A stretch of 64,000 nt of DNA. Source: Klebsiella pneumoniae (GTDB lineage Bacteria > Pseudomonadota > Gammaproteobacteria > Enterobacterales > Enterobacteriaceae). The notes beneath the pieces are model-generated. The model searched no databases. It was not told where the DNA came from and was given only the letters and a program-made list of their open reading frames with translations. The translations under genes were made by a program, and so were the position numbers. The stretch lies in assembly GCF_000742135.1 (NCBI RefSeq), contig NZ_KN046818.1:1302841-1366840 (forward strand). Reading direction: 5' to 3'. Shown one piece after another: positions 8,983 to 20,420 of this stretch; within the stretch, counting starts at the first letter, position 1; every line of letters starts with the position of its first letter.

Positions 8983-9558
8983 TTACTTATCCTTCAGGGC
9001 ATCCAGCGCCATATTGAGTTGCAGTATATTGACCACCGGCTGGCCAAGGAAGCTCAGCAGCGGGGTTTGTGTGGCCTGATTCACCAACTGGGTTACCTGC
9101 TCAACGCTCAGCTGGCGCGCTTGAGCCACCCGGGGCACCTGCCACAGCGCGGCGGCCGGAGTCAGGTTGTTATCGAGACCGCTCGCCGAGGTGGTGACCA
9201 GTTCGACCGGCACCCGCGGGTCGGCGTCCGGGTTGGCAGCGCGCAGGGCCTGCACGCGCTCGCTCACCGCTTTATCCAGCGCCGGGTTGCTGGCGGCGAG
9301 GTTGCTGCCGCCAGAGGCCATGGGATTATCCGTCGTCTCCGCGGTGGCCGACGGGCGGCCCTGGAAATAGCCTGCGGCGGTGAAGTTCTGGCCAATCAGC
9401 GCCGAGCCGCGCACTTCACCGTTCAGGCGGATCAGCGAGCCGTTGGCCTGTGAGTTAAACCACCATTGTCCCAGGCTGGTGGTTAGCAGAGGATAGACGC
9501 CGCCGGTGAGCAGCGTTAACAGAATAAATAGCACAAGTGCCGGACGAATCAATGACAT
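8983..9558 (-). CDS. kdpC: K+-transporting ATPase subunit KdpC
   Basis: KdpC is the small subunit of the high-affinity Kdp K+ pump and stabilises the KdpA-KdpB complex, possibly aiding ATP binding. Of 191 residues (190 in E. coli), a single N-terminal membrane helix (about 8-30: [18 protein letters not shown]) precedes a soluble domain with the conserved [13 protein letters not shown] and [17 protein letters not shown] segments. The gene lies 10 bp after kdpB and directly abuts kdpD. Confidence 0.97.
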   Translation of the reverse strand: MSLIRPALVLFILLTLLTGGVYPLLTTSLGQWWFNSQANGSLIRLNGEVRGSALIGQNFTAAGYFQGRPSATAETTDNPMASGGSNLAASNPALDKAVSERVQALRAANPDADPRVPVELVTTSASGLDNNLTPAAALWQVPRVAQARQLSVEQVTQLVNQATQTPLLSFLGQPVVNILQLNMALDALKDK

Positions 9559-9568
9559 AGTTTGTTCC

Positions 9569-11617
9569 TCACACCAGACCGCTCAGGGTCAGCAGCAGGT
9601 CGATGGCTTTAATACCGATAAAGGGCACCAGCAGACCGCCGAGGCCGTAGATCCACAGGTTGCGGCGCAGCATCGCCGAGGCGGAGAGCGGGCGATAGCT
9701 GACGCCTTTCAGGGCCAGCGGGATCAGAAAGACGATGATCAGCGCGTTGAAGATAACGGCGCTGAGGATCGCCGATGAGGGCGAATGCAGGCCCATCACG
9801 TTCAGCATGGCCAGCTGAGGATAGACCGCGGCAAACGCCGCCGGAATAATGGCGAAATATTTCGCCACGTCGTTGGCAATACTGAAGGTGGTCAGCGAGC
9901 CGCGCGTCATTAACATCTGTTTGCCGATATGGACCACCTCAATCAGCTTGGTGGGGTTGGAATCCAGGTCGACCATGTTGCCCGCTTCCTTCGCCGCCTG
10001 GGTGCCGGAGTTCATGGCCACCGCCACGTCGGCCTGAGCCAGCGCGGGCGCGTCGTTGGTGCCGTCGCCGGTCATCGCCACCAGCCGACCTTCCGATTGA
10101 TACTGGCGGATCAGCGCCAGCTTGGCTTCCGGCGTCGCTTCGGCGAGGAAATCATCGACGCCGGCCTCGGCGGCGATCGCCGCGGCGGTCAGGCGGTTAT
10201 CGCCGGTGATCATCACCGTTTTAATGCCCATTTTGCGCAGCTGGGCGAAACGTTCTTTGATGCCGCCTTTGACGATATCTTTGAGCGCAATAATCCCCAG
10301 CACCTTTTCCCCTTCGGCGACCACCAGCGGCGTGGCCCCCTGGCGGGCGACCTCTTCCACCTGTTTATCGACATCGGCAGGGAAGTGGCCGCCGTTGGCC
10401 TCCACGTGGCGGCGAATGGCGTCCACCGACCCTTTGCGGATCATGCGCTGATCGATATTGATGCCGCTCATCCGCGTTTGCGCGGTAAAGGGGACAAAGG
10501 TGGCGTGCAGCGACTGCAGATCGCGTTCGCGCAGGTTAAAGCGCTGTTTCGCCAGCACCACGATGCTGCGCCCCTCAGGGGTTTCATCCGCCAGCGAGGA
10601 GAGCTGGGCGGCGTCGGCGAGGGTTCGCTCTTCCACGCCGCGCGCCGGCAGGAAGGCTGAGGCCTGGCGGTTGCCGAGAGTAATGGTCCCGGTTTTATCC
10701 AGCAGCAGAACATCGACGTCGCCAGCGGCTTCCACCGCACGGCCGCTGGTGGCGATCACGTTGGCGCCGAGCATACGGCTCATCCCGGCGACGCCGATGG
10801 CCGACAGCAGCCCGCCGATGGTGGTCGGGATCAGGCACACCAGCAGGGCGACCAGTACGGTAACGCTGACCGCATTGCCGCTCCACGCCGAGAAGGGCCA
10901 GATGGTGGCGGTGGCCAGCAGGAACACCAGCGTCAGGGCGATCAGCAGGATCGTCAGGGCGATCTCGTTCGGCGTTTTACGGCGCTGGGCGCCTTCCACC
11001 ATGGCGATCATCCGGTCGAGGAAGGTTTCTCCCGGGTTCACGCTGCAGCGGATCACCAGCCAGTCGGAGAGAATGCGTGTCCCGCCGGTCACCGAGGCAA
11101 AATCGCCACCGGATTCACGGATCACCGGGGCAGACTCGCCGGTAATGGCGCTTTCGTCCACCGAGGCGCCGCCTTCGATGACTTCGCCATCGCAGGGGAT
11201 AATATCCCCGGCTTCCACCAGCACCACGTCGCCTTTGCGCAGGTCTTCCGCCGGCACGTGGTCGACCGGTGCGTCATGCTGCGGGGCGCGCAGTTTGCGG
11301 GCGAAGGCCGTTTTTTTCACCCCTTTCAGGCTGTTGGCCTGGGCTTTGCTGCGGCCTTCCGCCATCGCTTCGGCAAAGTTGGCGAACAGCACGGTAAACC
11401 ACAGCCAGATACTGACGGCGGCGGTAAAGGTGGCGCTACCGGTCAGGGCGCCGCCAGCCATGGCGATCGCCAGCAGGGTAGTTAACAGACTGCCCACCCA
11501 GACGATAAACATCACCGGATTGCGCCATTGCACCATCGGGCTGAGTTTTTTCACGGCATCCAGCAGCGCCTGGCGCACCAGCGTCGGCTCCAGCAGGGCT
11601 AATTGTTTGCGACTCAT
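9569..11617 (-). CDS. kdpB: K+-transporting P-type ATPase subunit KdpB
   Basis: KdpB is the ATP-hydrolysing P-type ATPase subunit that energises K+ uptake through KdpA. The start at 11617 gives 682 residues, the E. coli length, with a GGAG ribosome site; the frame extends upstream to 11641 but those eight residues are not conserved. Seen in order: the actuator motif TGES (ITGESAPV, containing the inhibitory phospho-Ser near 162), the phosphorylation motif DKTGT near 307, the nucleotide-domain KGSVDA loop, and the hinge [10 protein letters not shown]. Confidence 0.98.
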   Translation of the reverse strand: MSRKQLALLEPTLVRQALLDAVKKLSPMVQWRNPVMFIVWVGSLLTTLLAIAMAGGALTGSATFTAAVSIWLWFTVLFANFAEAMAEGRSKAQANSLKGVKKTAFARKLRAPQHDAPVDHVPAEDLRKGDVVLVEAGDIIPCDGEVIEGGASVDESAITGESAPVIRESGGDFASVTGGTRILSDWLVIRCSVNPGETFLDRMIAMVEGAQRRKTPNEIALTILLIALTLVFLLATATIWPFSAWSGNAVSVTVLVALLVCLIPTTIGGLLSAIGVAGMSRMLGANVIATSGRAVEAAGDVDVLLLDKTGTITLGNRQASAFLPARGVEERTLADAAQLSSLADETPEGRSIVVLAKQRFNLRERDLQSLHATFVPFTAQTRMSGINIDQRMIRKGSVDAIRRHVEANGGHFPADVDKQVEEVARQGATPLVVAEGEKVLGIIALKDIVKGGIKERFAQLRKMGIKTVMITGDNRLTAAAIAAEAGVDDFLAEATPEAKLALIRQYQSEGRLVAMTGDGTNDAPALAQADVAVAMNSGTQAAKEAGNMVDLDSNPTKLIEVVHIGKQMLMTRGSLTTFSIANDVAKYFAIIPAAFAAVYPQLAMLNVMGLHSPSSAILSAVIFNALIIVFLIPLALKGVSYRPLSASAMLRRNLWIYGLGGLLVPFIGIKAIDLLLTLSGLV

Positions 11618-11637
11618 AACAGGGTGCTCCGCATCGC

Positions 11638-13317
11638 TCAAAGTAAGGAAAAGTGTTCAGCCAGCGGGCCAAGCGCCAGCGCAGGAATAAAGGTCAGGGC
11701 GCCCACCAGCAGCACGGTGCCGATCAGTAAACCGATAAACAGGGCGTCGTGAGTGGCCAGGGTGCCGGGGCTGGCCGGTTGAATTTTCTTCGCCACCAGC
11801 GAGCCGGCGATGGCCATCACCGGAATGATGACGGCGAAGCGGCCGACCAGCATGCAGAACGCCAGCAGCAGGTTCCAGAACGGCGTCGCCGCGCCCAGGC
11901 CAGCGAAGGCGCTGCCGTTGTTATTGGCCGCCGAGGTGACGGCGTACAGCACTTCGCTAAAGCCGTGCGGTCCAGGGTTGAACATCCCGGCGCGGCCGGC
12001 GTCGGTCATCATCGCCAGCGCCGTGCCGAGCAACACCAGCGTCGGGGTGACCAGAATGGCGAGGGCGATCATTTTCATTTCCCGGACATCGATTTTCTTC
12101 CCGAGGTACTCCGGGGTGCGGCCGACCATCAGCCCGGCGATAAATACCGCCAGCATAACGAACAGCAGCATGCCGTACAGGCCCGAGCCGACGCCGCCGA
12201 ATACCACTTCGCCAATCTGCATCAGCCACATCGGCACCATGCCGCCCAGCGCGGTGAAGGAGTCATGCATGGCATTGACCGCGCCGCAGGAGGCGGCGGT
12301 GGTGATCACCGCGAACAGACTGCTGGCGAGAATACCGAAGCGACTCTCTTTACCTTCCATATTCAGGCTGCTGTCGGCGCCCAGCGTCAGCAGGTGGGGG
12401 TTGCCGCGGGTCTCCGCCCACATCACCACGGCGACGCAGAGGATAAAGATCAGCGTCATTGCCCACAGGATGGCGCGTCCCTGACGCCGATCGCTTACCA
12501 CCTCGCCGAAGGTGAAGCACAGCGCCGTCGGGATCAGGAAGATCGCCAGCATCTGCACGAGATTGGTCAGCGCGGTCGGGTTTTCAAACGGATGGGCGGA
12601 GTTGGCATTGAAGAAACCGCCGCCGTTAGTGCCCAGCAGCTTAATCGCTTCCTGTGAGGCGACAGGCCCCATCGGCAGCAGCTGGTGCACCCCTTCGAGG
12701 GTGGTAAAGGGCTGGTAGGCCTGCAGATTCTGCGGCACGCCCTGCTGAATAAAGAACAGGGCCACCAGCAGAGAGAGCGGCAGCAGCAGCCACAGGGTAA
12801 TGCGCGTCAGGTCGACCCAGGCATTGCCGAGGGTGGACATTTTCTGCCGGGCGAAGGCGCGGGTCAGGGCGAAGACCACGGCGATGCCGGTGGCGGCGGA
12901 GAGGAAATTCTGCACCGTCAGGCCGACCATCTGGCTGAGATAACTCATGGTGCTTTCGCCGGCGTAAGCCTGCCAGTTGGTATTACTGACAAAGCTGATC
13001 GCGGTATTGAGCGCCAGATCCCATGACAGCCCCGGCAGGTGCTGCGGGTTAAACGGCAGCACGCCCTGGAGCATCAGCAGGGCAAACAGCGCCAGGCCGC
13101 CGAGGGCGTTAAACAGCAGGAGCGCCAGCAAATACTGCAGCCAGCCCATCTCTTCGGCGCGGATCCCGGCCACGCGCCACAGGACGCGCTCGACCCCGGC
13201 CAGGCCGGGAAGCGGGATGTCATTCACCATTCTTGCCAGACACATCCCCAGCGGGCGCGCCAGCACCAGCAATACCAGCAGATAGCTGGCTAATAATAAA
13301 AATCCCTGGGCAGCCAT
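11638..13317 (-). CDS. kdpA: K+-transporting ATPase subunit KdpA
   Basis: KdpA is the K+-selective channel-like subunit of the KdpFABC complex, related to Trk/Ktr/HKT transporters. The start at 13317 gives 559 residues (557 in E. coli). About ten hydrophobic segments and the Gly-rich filter loops are visible ([39 protein letters not shown]). An upstream extension to 13521 runs through the promoter and is not coding. The ATG overlaps the kdpF stop by one base (TGATG). Confidence 0.98.
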   Translation of the reverse strand: MAAQGFLLLASYLLVLLVLARPLGMCLARMVNDIPLPGLAGVERVLWRVAGIRAEEMGWLQYLLALLLFNALGGLALFALLMLQGVLPFNPQHLPGLSWDLALNTAISFVSNTNWQAYAGESTMSYLSQMVGLTVQNFLSAATGIAVVFALTRAFARQKMSTLGNAWVDLTRITLWLLLPLSLLVALFFIQQGVPQNLQAYQPFTTLEGVHQLLPMGPVASQEAIKLLGTNGGGFFNANSAHPFENPTALTNLVQMLAIFLIPTALCFTFGEVVSDRRQGRAILWAMTLIFILCVAVVMWAETRGNPHLLTLGADSSLNMEGKESRFGILASSLFAVITTAASCGAVNAMHDSFTALGGMVPMWLMQIGEVVFGGVGSGLYGMLLFVMLAVFIAGLMVGRTPEYLGKKIDVREMKMIALAILVTPTLVLLGTALAMMTDAGRAGMFNPGPHGFSEVLYAVTSAANNNGSAFAGLGAATPFWNLLLAFCMLVGRFAVIIPVMAIAGSLVAKKIQPASPGTLATHDALFIGLLIGTVLLVGALTFIPALALGPLAEHFSLL

Positions 13318-13406
13318 CAGAATGCCTCCGCATGTATCAAGGCATAAACCAGATAAGCCAGTAACAGGAACACCAGCCCAACGCCAGTGAGTACGCCTGC
13401 AGTCAC
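13317..13406 (-). CDS. kdpF: Kdp complex small subunit KdpF
   Basis: A 29-residue single-span membrane peptide ([19 protein letters not shown] followed by [10 protein letters not shown]) matches E. coli KdpF in length and pattern. KdpF stabilises the KdpABC complex in the membrane. It starts with GTG, with a GGAGGTG ribosome site just upstream, and its TGA overlaps the kdpA ATG by one base. Confidence 0.93.
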   Translation of the reverse strand: MTAGVLTGVGLVFLLLAYLVYALIHAEAF

Positions 13407-13483
13407 AATCCACCTCCGGGTGTGTTTTCGATTTACCTGGAGGATAGAAATTACGGCGCAAAGATTTCGCAAAAATCCGCGGG

Positions 13484-13509
13484 TGCGGTGTAAAAAAAGT
13501 ATAAAAATG
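13484..13509 (-). promoter_or_regulatory. KdpE operator of the kdpFABC promoter
   Basis: On the minus strand, TTTTTATACTTTTTTTACAC followed by a C-rich segment matches the KdpE-binding site described upstream of E. coli kdpF. The GCGAAATCTTTGCGCC segment just downstream is also near-identical to the E. coli promoter. The site sits about 80-100 bp before the kdpF start. Confidence 0.8.
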
Positions 13510-13715
13510 ACAAAGGCACAAATTAACTGATGGTTAGTATTAATTTAACTTTTTCGTAACTAATTTACGTGGCGAATGTAAATTAAGTATAAATACGTGC
13601 TTTTTAGTGGTCGGATGAGTAGTAAAATTACAAGCAGAGCGGTATTATTTTGCTCAGACAAACATGATTAATTTTACCGGCGCTGCTTGCCGGCCTGACA
13701 AAGGGGAGAGAAATG

Positions 13716-13922
13716 ATGGCGTTGTACAAAGCTTATCCTGCTCATATTATTTTGCTGCGTCGTGCTTTCGCCGTCGTGGCTGGCGTCGCGGCGCTGCCGG
13801 TGATGCTGTTCTGGAAAGATCGCGCCCGCTATTACAGCTGGCTGCACCGAGTGTGGTCGAAAACCAGCGAGCAGCCGGTGTGGATGGCGCAGGCGGAGAA
13901 AGCCGCTCACGATTTCTATTAA
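13716..13922 (+). CDS. ybfA: YbfA, small putative membrane protein
   Basis: This 68-residue protein is clearly homologous to E. coli YbfA, whose function is unknown. A hydrophobic stretch (about 10-32, [19 protein letters not shown]) suggests one membrane helix. The conserved soluble tail WKDRAR...[23 protein letters not shown] follows. Tandem ATGs occur at 13713 and 13716; the second has better spacing from the GGGGAGAG ribosome site and gives the E. coli length. It is transcribed divergently from kdpFABC and shares its about 300-bp promoter region (13407-13712). In that region I see only the KdpE site and AT-rich sequence. Confidence 0.9.
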   Translation: MALYKAYPAHIILLRRAFAVVAGVAALPVMLFWKDRARYYSWLHRVWSKTSEQPVWMAQAEKAAHDFY

Positions 13923-13950
13923 TCCTCCTGCAGCGAAGAAAATAACAAGA

Positions 13951-13979
13951 CCGCCGGGTTGCCCCGGCGGTTTTTTTTC
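13951..13979 (+). terminator. Terminator of ybfA
   Basis: Stem CCGCCGGG / CCCCGGCGG is followed by eight T, about 30 bp after the ybfA stop. Confidence 0.92.
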
Positions 13980-14105
13980 GCCGCTTGTCTACACTCGTTT
14001 TTATGCGCCGCCTTGGAATTGGCAGGTGCGTATTTTGCCGGAGCGCGCTATTTTTGCCGGCTTAGATCATAAGATGAGTATTGCTGACGGATAATAAGGA
14101 GTGAT

Positions 14106-15548
14106 ATGGCCACCCATCTGGTCTGGTTACGCACGGATTTACGCATTCACGATAACCTGGCGCTGGCTGCCGCCTGCCGCGATCCGCAGGCGCAGGTGCT
14201 GGCGCTGTATATCGCCACCCCGGGGCAGTGGCGTGAACATCACCTGGCGCCACGGCAGGCCGCTTTTATCGCCAGCCATTTACAGAGTCTGCATGCCGCG
14301 CTGGCGGAACGGGGTATACCGCTGTGGGTAGAAGAGGCGGACGATTTTACCGCCAGCGTCGAACGGCTGGCCGATTTTTGCCAGCAGCATCAGGTCAGTC
14401 ACCTGTTCTACAACTATCAGTACGAATTCAATGAACGCCAGCGCGATGCCGCCGTTGAGAACACCTTGCGCGACGTGATTTGCCAGGGCTTTGACGACAG
14501 CGTCCTGTTGCCGCCCGGCAGCGTACTGACCGGTGGCGGCGAAATGTATAAAGTCTTCACCCCGTTTAAAAATGCGTTTATTCGCCGTCTGCGGGACGGA
14601 CTGCCGGCGTGCGTGGCGGCCCCGAAGCCGCGCCAGGCGCCTGCCTGCCAGGCGCCGCCGCTGCCTGAGCTTAACTACCCGCAAACGCCGTTCGACGGGC
14701 TGCTGTTTGCCGCGGATGAAAAAACGGCGCTGGCGCGTCTGCGCGCGTTTTGTCAGCAAGCGGCGGCGGATTACGAGGGGCAGCGCGACTTCCCGGCCGT
14801 GGAAGGGACCAGTCGCCTGTCGCCCTGCCTGGCCATCGGCGTGCTGTCCCCCCGCCAGTGCCTGCATCGTCTGCTGACGGAACATCCCGCCGCGCTGGAC
14901 GGCGGAGCCGGCGCCACCTGGCTTAACGAGCTGATCTGGCGCGAGTTTTACCGCCATCTGATGGTCTACTATCCGAAGCTCTGTAAAGGGCGGCCATTTA
15001 CTGCCTGGACAGATAAGGTCGCCTGGCGCGCAGAGGAGGCCGCCCTGCAGGCCTGGCAGCGCGGGGAGACCGGTTTTCCGATAGTCGATGCCGCCATGCG
15101 CCAGCTTAACGCCACCGGCTGGATGCATAACCGGTTGCGCATGATTGTCGCCAGCTTCCTGACCAAAGATTTGCGCCTCGACTGGCGGGCGGGCGAGCGC
15201 TATTTCATGAGCCAGCTGATTGATGGCGACCTGGCGGCGAATAACGGCGGCTGGCAGTGGGCGGCTTCAACGGGCACCGACGCCGCGCCCTATTTCCGCA
15301 TATTTAACCCCACCACCCAGGGCGAAAAGTTTGATAAACAGGGGGTGTTTATACGTCGCTGGCTGCCGGAGCTGGCAAAGGTGCCGGAGAAGGCCCTGCA
15401 TCAGCCGTGGGCGTGGGCGGATAAACAAGGGATCACGCTGGACTATTCGCGCCCGATAGTTGATCACAAGCAGGCGCGGCAGGAGACGCTGGCGGCCTGG
15501 GAGGCCGCCAGAAAAGGAATTACTCCACCGCCAGACGGCGGGTCCTGA
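14106..15548 (+). CDS. phr: Deoxyribodipyrimidine photolyase
   Basis: This photolyase uses blue light to split cyclobutane pyrimidine dimers in DNA, with FADH- as catalyst and a folate antenna. The 480-residue product (472 in E. coli) begins with the alpha/beta antenna domain ([17 protein letters not shown]). The helical FAD domain has the signature [13 protein letters not shown] (about 277-289) and the motif block [14 protein letters not shown]...[14 protein letters not shown]...PYFRIFNP (about 338-400). The 3' end overlaps dtpD, convergent, by 29 bp. E. coli phr overlaps ybgA upstream; no ybgA is present here. Confidence 0.97.
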   Translation: MATHLVWLRTDLRIHDNLALAAACRDPQAQVLALYIATPGQWREHHLAPRQAAFIASHLQSLHAALAERGIPLWVEEADDFTASVERLADFCQQHQVSHLFYNYQYEFNERQRDAAVENTLRDVICQGFDDSVLLPPGSVLTGGGEMYKVFTPFKNAFIRRLRDGLPACVAAPKPRQAPACQAPPLPELNYPQTPFDGLLFAADEKTALARLRAFCQQAAADYEGQRDFPAVEGTSRLSPCLAIGVLSPRQCLHRLLTEHPAALDGGAGATWLNELIWREFYRHLMVYYPKLCKGRPFTAWTDKVAWRAEEAALQAWQRGETGFPIVDAAMRQLNATGWMHNRLRMIVASFLTKDLRLDWRAGERYFMSQLIDGDLAANNGGWQWAASTGTDAAPYFRIFNPTTQGEKFDKQGVFIRRWLPELAKVPEKALHQPWAWADKQGITLDYSRPIVDHKQARQETLAAWEAARKGITPPPDGGS

Positions 15549-16998
15549 CTTTCAGCGAATGATACAGCCAGATGACCAGCACCACGCCGACGCAGGCCAG
15601 CGCGCCCCAGGTGATCTGGCTGAAGACGGTAATGTAGGCGTCAATGGAGTAGTTCACCGCTCCGGCGGCGTCGAATGACGCCTGCGAGGTCTGGTCGGCG
15701 ATAACGCCGGCCAGATAGTTGGCGATGGCCCCTGAGAGCAGCATATAGATACCGGTCAGCACCCCAGTGACACCCGGGATCTCAATGCGGGTGATCTGCG
15801 ACATCGCGACCGGGTCGATAAACAGTTCGGCAAAGCCCATCACCGCCAGACCCAGCACCATCAGCGGCATGGACGACTGACCATAGGCCGCCGACCAGCG
15901 GGCGCTGAGGGTCAAAATGCAGAACCCGGCGCTCATCAGGCCCAGACCGAGGGCAAATTTCCCCCAGATGCGCACGGTGCGATTGCCGTTCACGCTCTCT
16001 TTCACCAGCCACGCCAGCACCATCCCGCAGAGCATCACCGCGAAGGTGTTGATTGACTGGAACATAGCGGTAGGGACTTCGTAGCTCATGATATGGCGGT
16101 TAACGAAGCGGTCAATATACAGGCTGATGGAGCTCCCGCCCTGTTGGGCGAAGGCCCAGAACAGCAGGCTGAAGGCGGTCAGGACGACGATCAGGCGCAG
16201 ATCCTTGCGCTGTTTATCGGTTTCGGCGCGCAGGTAGATCCGCGCCAGTACCGCGAGGCCAATGGCCGTGGCCACCATCAGGGCATACACCGACCACTCC
16301 TGCCAGAACAGTACCGCAATCAGCAGCGGGGCGTTAACCAGCAATACCAGCAGCCAGCCCCAGTTCGGCCACAGGAAGCGGCGCGCGCACAGCGCCTGGC
16401 GGTTGACGCCGGCGGTATGCTGGAAATGACGGTTGCCGCAGAGGAAAATCACCAGCCCCGCGACCATGCCGATGGCCGCCAGGGCAAAGCCCATCGCCCA
16501 GCTATACTCCTCCTGTACGTAGCCGCAGGCGATCGGCGCGATAATCGAGCCGATATTGCCGGCGGCATACATCAGCGAAAAGCCGCCATCGCGACGCGGA
16601 TCGGCGGGTTCGTACAGCTCGCCCAGCAGACAGCTGACGTTGGATTTAAACAACCCGTAGCCGCAGACGATGATCGCCAGCGACAGGTACAGGAAAAGCG
16701 GAGCGGTTTCGCTGGCCCCGAGCACCAGATGGCCAATGGCCATCAGCAGCGCGCCGAGCATGACCGCCATCCGGTTGCCTAACAGCTTATCGGCCAGATA
16801 GCCGCCGAGGATCGGCGTCACATAGACCAGCGAACAGTAGGCGCTGAACAGGGCGTAGGCATGGTTATCGTCATATTTGAGCTGATTGGTGAGATAGAGG
16901 ATCAGCAGGGCGCGCATGCCGTAAAAGCTAAAATACTCCCAGATTTGCAGCGCCACGACGTAGTAGATCGCCCGCGGTTGCGATGATGTTGTCTGCAT
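15520..16998 (-). CDS. dtpD: Dipeptide/tripeptide:H+ symporter DtpD
   Basis: This proton-dependent oligopeptide transporter (POT/PTR family, major facilitator fold) sits in the inner membrane. Of 492 residues (493 in E. coli YbgH/DtpD), about twelve or more hydrophobic segments are visible. The N-terminal POT motif is [16 protein letters not shown] (Glu and Arg for proton coupling) and the second signature is [12 protein letters not shown]...[11 protein letters not shown]. It is convergent with phr. The 267 bp upstream (16999-17265), shared with ybgI, show AT-rich promoter-like sequence but no site I can name. Confidence 0.95.
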   Translation of the reverse strand: MQTTSSQPRAIYYVVALQIWEYFSFYGMRALLILYLTNQLKYDDNHAYALFSAYCSLVYVTPILGGYLADKLLGNRMAVMLGALLMAIGHLVLGASETAPLFLYLSLAIIVCGYGLFKSNVSCLLGELYEPADPRRDGGFSLMYAAGNIGSIIAPIACGYVQEEYSWAMGFALAAIGMVAGLVIFLCGNRHFQHTAGVNRQALCARRFLWPNWGWLLVLLVNAPLLIAVLFWQEWSVYALMVATAIGLAVLARIYLRAETDKQRKDLRLIVVLTAFSLLFWAFAQQGGSSISLYIDRFVNRHIMSYEVPTAMFQSINTFAVMLCGMVLAWLVKESVNGNRTVRIWGKFALGLGLMSAGFCILTLSARWSAAYGQSSMPLMVLGLAVMGFAELFIDPVAMSQITRIEIPGVTGVLTGIYMLLSGAIANYLAGVIADQTSQASFDAAGAVNYSIDAYITVFSQITWGALACVGVVLVIWLYHSLKVRTRRLAVE

Positions 16999-17265
16999 AT
17001 GAAGTGTGTTTCCTGGCGTAAAGCGAAAGTCGATCGTTCTGCATGAATAGCGATTTATCAGTCATATTCATGGCTTGAGGGGCTTTCTGATTATTTAATA
17101 TGCTTTATTAGTGCATAAATATACACTAATGCGCGGCGGGATGAATAGACAAATTGCGGGATTCGTTAAAAAGTCATGGTCAGTGACGGTAGCGGACTAT
17201 CGACGACCCGAATGGATATGGTTATGTTATGCCTTTGTATAACCTGATTATCTGCTGGAGTGGCG

Positions 17266-18009
17266 ATGAAAAATAGCGAACTGGAACAACTGATTAACGA
17301 CAAGCTCAATAGTGCGGCCATCAGTGACTTCGCCCCTAACGGTCTGCAGGTGGAAGGACGCGAAACGGTGCACAAGATCGTCACCGGAGTGACGGCCTGC
17401 CAGGCGCTGCTGGATGAGGCCGTCCGTCTGCAGGCGGATGCGGTGATTGTTCATCACGGCTATTTCTGGAAAAACGAATCGCCAGTGATCCGCGGCATGA
17501 AGCGCCGTCGCCTGAAAACCCTGCTGGCCAACGATATCAATCTCTACGGTTGGCACCTGCCGCTGGATGCCCATCCGGAGCTGGGCAATAACGCGCAGCT
17601 GGCGCATCTGCTGGGGATTAACGTGCTCGGCGAAATCGAACCGCTGGTGCCGTGGGGCGAGCTGTCGATGCCGGTTTCCGGCCTCGAACTGGCCTCGTGG
17701 ATCGAAGCGCGACTGGGGCGCAAGCCGCTGTGGTGCGGCGATACCGGGCCGGACACCGTCAGCCGCGTCGCCTGGTGTACCGGCGGCGGCCAGAGCTTTA
17801 TCGACGCCGCGGCGCGCTTTGGCGTGGACGCCTTTATCACCGGCGAAGTGTCGGAACAAACTATTCACTCTGCCCGCGAGCAGGGCCTGCATTTTTATGC
17901 CGCCGGCCACCACGCCACCGAGCGGGGCGGCATTCGCGCCCTCAGCGAATGGCTGACGGAAACGACCGATCTGGATGTTACCTTTATTGATATTCCTAAC
18001 CCTGCCTGA
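17266..18009 (+). CDS. ybgI: NIF3-family metal-binding protein YbgI
   Basis: YbgI forms a toroidal hexamer with a dinuclear metal centre; its precise reaction is unsettled. The 247-residue product carries the metal-ligand motifs [10 protein letters not shown] (about 60-69), [16 protein letters not shown] and, near the C-terminus, FITGEVSEQ and [10 protein letters not shown]. The ATG at 17266 is chosen because an upstream in-frame GTG (17260) lacks better spacing and E. coli starts MKNTELEQ. It heads a tight plus-strand cluster with pxpB (14 bp gap), suggesting an operon. Confidence 0.95.
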   Translation: MKNSELEQLINDKLNSAAISDFAPNGLQVEGRETVHKIVTGVTACQALLDEAVRLQADAVIVHHGYFWKNESPVIRGMKRRRLKTLLANDINLYGWHLPLDAHPELGNNAQLAHLLGINVLGEIEPLVPWGELSMPVSGLELASWIEARLGRKPLWCGDTGPDTVSRVAWCTGGGQSFIDAAARFGVDAFITGEVSEQTIHSAREQGLHFYAAGHHATERGGIRALSEWLTETTDLDVTFIDIPNPA

Positions 18010-18023
18010 CGGGAGAGAAGAAA

Positions 18024-18680
18024 GTGCAGCGAGCGCGTTGTTATCTGTTAGGTGAAACGGCGGTGGTCCTGGAGCTTGAGCCTCCGGTGACCCTGGAGAG
18101 CCAAAAACGTATCTGGGGCCTGACGCAGCGGTTGACCGATCGCGAAGAGGTGGTTGAAGTGATCCCGGGGATGAACAACATCACCGTTGTGCTGCGTCGT
18201 CCGCAGGAGATGGCGTGGGAGGCGATTGACAAGCTGCAGCGCTGGTGGGAAGAGAGCGATGCGCTGGAGCCGGAATCCCGTGAGATAAGTATCCCGGTTA
18301 TCTACGGCGGCGAGGCGGGACCAGATCTTGGCGACGTCGCGCGCCATAGCGGGTTGAGCGAAAAGCAGGTGGTCGAACTGCACTCTTCGGTGGAGTATAT
18401 GGTGTGGTTTCTGGGTTTCCAGCCGGGGTTTCCGTATTTTGGCGGCCTGCCGGAGCAGCTGGCGATGCCGCGTCGCGCCGAGCCGCGCGTACTGGTACCG
18501 GCGGGATCCGTCGGTATCGGCGGATCGCAAACCGGTATTTATCCGCTGGCGACGCCGGGCGGCTGGCAGCTGCTGGGGCGCACGCCGCTGGCATTATTCG
18601 ATCCAAAACGTGAAGAGCCGGTGCTGCTGCGTTCCGGCGATCGCGTGCGCTTTGTGCCGCAGAAGGAGGGGGTATGTTGA
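18024..18680 (+). CDS. pxpB: 5-oxoprolinase subunit B
   Basis: PxpB (YbgJ) is a subunit of the ATP-dependent PxpABC 5-oxoprolinase, which opens 5-oxoproline (pyroglutamate) to glutamate. The 218-residue product has the AHS1 / carboxyltransferase C-D domain signature segments [47 protein letters not shown] and [10 protein letters not shown]. It starts with GTG after a GGAGAGAAG ribosome site and overlaps pxpC by seven bases, which fits a stoichiometric PxpB-PxpC complex. Confidence 0.95.
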   Translation: MQRARCYLLGETAVVLELEPPVTLESQKRIWGLTQRLTDREEVVEVIPGMNNITVVLRRPQEMAWEAIDKLQRWWEESDALEPESREISIPVIYGGEAGPDLGDVARHSGLSEKQVVELHSSVEYMVWFLGFQPGFPYFGGLPEQLAMPRRAEPRVLVPAGSVGIGGSQTGIYPLATPGGWQLLGRTPLALFDPKREEPVLLRSGDRVRFVPQKEGVC

Positions 18681-19606
18681 AATTTATCCGCGCCGGCATG
18701 TATACCTCGGTACAGGATGGCGGCCGGGAAGGCCAGCGCCAGTGGGGGATTAGCCGCTGCGGCGCGCTGGATAAACCGGCGATGACCATTGCCAATCTGC
18801 TGGTGGGCAATGCGCCGGAGGCGGCGGCGCTGGAAATTACGCTGGGTCAGATCGATGTGCAGTTTACCCGCCACTGCTGGTTCGCGTTGACCGGCGCCGC
18901 CTGTGAAGCGACGCTCGACGGCGCGCCGGTCTGGTTGGGCTGGCGAATGGAGGCGAAGGCCGGGCAGCGGCTGGTGCTGAAAAATCCTCAGCATGGGATC
19001 CGCAGCTATCTGGCGGTCGCGGGCGGTATTGATGTCCCTGAAGTTTTAGGTTCCCGCTCTACCGATCTGAAAGTCGGTATCGGCGGAATCGAAGGGCGCC
19101 GGTTGCAGGATGGCGATCAAGTGAAGATTGGGAAATCGTCCCGCCGCTTTAGCGCCTCGCGCGGCGTTAAACAGCTGCCGATAGGCAATATTATTCGCGC
19201 GCTGCCGGGGCCGGAGTATCACGAATTCGACAGCGTGTCGCAGGAGTCTTTCTGGCGCTCGCCGTGGAAGCTGAGTCCGCAAAGCAACCGTATGGGCTAC
19301 CGCCTGCAGGGGCAGCCGCTCAGGCGCACAACCGACCGGGAAATGCTCTCTCATGGCCTGCTGCCCGGCGTGGTACAGGTACCGCATAACGGCCAGCCGA
19401 TTGTGTTGATGAACGATGCGCAAACCACCGGCGGCTATCCGCGTATAGCCTGCATTATTGAAGCCGATATGTACCAACTGGCGCAAATTCCGCTAGGTCA
19501 GCCGATCCATTTCGTCCCCTGTTCGCTGGAGGAAGCGCTAAAAGCGCGCGCCGACCAGCAGCGCTACCTTGAACAACTGGCCTGGAGATTAAGCGATGAA
19601 AATTGA
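18674..19606 (+). CDS. pxpC: 5-oxoprolinase subunit C
   Basis: PxpC (YbgK) partners PxpB and carries the AHS2 / urea amidolyase-like domain. The 310-residue product (same as E. coli) has the conserved opening [20 protein letters not shown]. Later conserved blocks are [19 protein letters not shown] and [16 protein letters not shown]. It overlaps pxpB by seven bases and pxpA by eleven, so the three subunits are translationally linked. Confidence 0.95.
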   Translation: MLKFIRAGMYTSVQDGGREGQRQWGISRCGALDKPAMTIANLLVGNAPEAAALEITLGQIDVQFTRHCWFALTGAACEATLDGAPVWLGWRMEAKAGQRLVLKNPQHGIRSYLAVAGGIDVPEVLGSRSTDLKVGIGGIEGRRLQDGDQVKIGKSSRRFSASRGVKQLPIGNIIRALPGPEYHEFDSVSQESFWRSPWKLSPQSNRMGYRLQGQPLRRTTDREMLSHGLLPGVVQVPHNGQPIVLMNDAQTTGGYPRIACIIEADMYQLAQIPLGQPIHFVPCSLEEALKARADQQRYLEQLAWRLSDEN

Positions 19607-20339
19607 TTTAAATGCCGACCTCGGCGAAGGCTGCGCCAGCGATAGCGCGCTGCTGCAGCTGGTCTCTTCCGCCAATATCGCCTGCGGCTTTCACGCCGGC
19701 GATGCGGTTCTCATGCAGCAATGCGTGCGCGAGGCGCTGAAAAACGGCGTCGCTATTGGCGCACACCCGAGCTTCCCGGACCGGGAAAATTTCGGTCGAA
19801 CCGCGATGCAGTTACCGCCAGAGACGGTCTACGCCCAGGTGCTGTACCAAATTGGCGCGCTGGCGGCAATCGTACACGCCCAGGGGGGCGAGCTGCGGCA
19901 CGTCAAACCGCATGGCATGTTGTACAACCAGGCGGCGAAAGAGCCGCCTTTGGCCGACGCTATCGCCCGTGCGGTGCGCGATGCCGACGCCGACCTGGTG
20001 CTGGTTGGGCTGGCGGGCAGCGAGCTTATCCGCGCCGGACAGCATTATCAGTTGACGACGCGCCAGGAAGTCTTCGCCGATCGCGGCTATCAGGCCGACG
20101 GCAGCCTGGTGCCGCGCAGCCAACCGGGCGCGCTGATTGAGAGCGAAGAGCAGGCGCTGGCGCAAACGCTGGAAATGGTGCAGCACAATCGGGTGCGCAG
20201 CCTGAGCGGCGAATGGGCGCATGTTAAGGCGGAAACGGTCTGCCTGCATGGCGATGGCGCTCACGCGCTCGATTTCGCCCGGCGCTTGCGCGCCGCGTTT
20301 GCCGGGCGGAATATCGACGTCAGCGCGGACCTCGAGTAA
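19596..20339 (+). CDS. pxpA: 5-oxoprolinase subunit A
   Basis: PxpA (YbgL, LamB/YcsF family) is the third subunit of the PxpABC 5-oxoprolinase. The 247-residue product (244 in E. coli) has the family opening [13 protein letters not shown] (4-16), the [11 protein letters not shown] motif (about 29-39), [14 protein letters not shown], and VKPHGMLYN. It is followed within about 80 bp by two membrane genes and pcp that E. coli K-12 lacks at this position. Confidence 0.96.
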   Translation: MKIDLNADLGEGCASDSALLQLVSSANIACGFHAGDAVLMQQCVREALKNGVAIGAHPSFPDRENFGRTAMQLPPETVYAQVLYQIGALAAIVHAQGGELRHVKPHGMLYNQAAKEPPLADAIARAVRDADADLVLVGLAGSELIRAGQHYQLTTRQEVFADRGYQADGSLVPRSQPGALIESEEQALAQTLEMVQHNRVRSLSGEWAHVKAETVCLHGDGAHALDFARRLRAAFAGRNIDVSADLE

Positions 20340-20420
20340 TAGTCCGCCTAAGTTATTAATAATAATTAAATCAAATAATTAACAACACTCACAATACTCA
20401 CAACTGAACAGGACGTTATT

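Noticed and set aside
7894-9453. 519-codon plus-strand ORF opposite kdpD/kdpC
   Set aside because: Antisense shadow of high-GC genes, with no homology or ribosome site; the minus-strand frames encode full-length KdpD and KdpC.
10458-11690. 410-codon plus-strand ORF opposite kdpB
   Set aside because: Antisense of a complete KdpB; low-complexity Ser/Arg-rich translation without recognisable domain.
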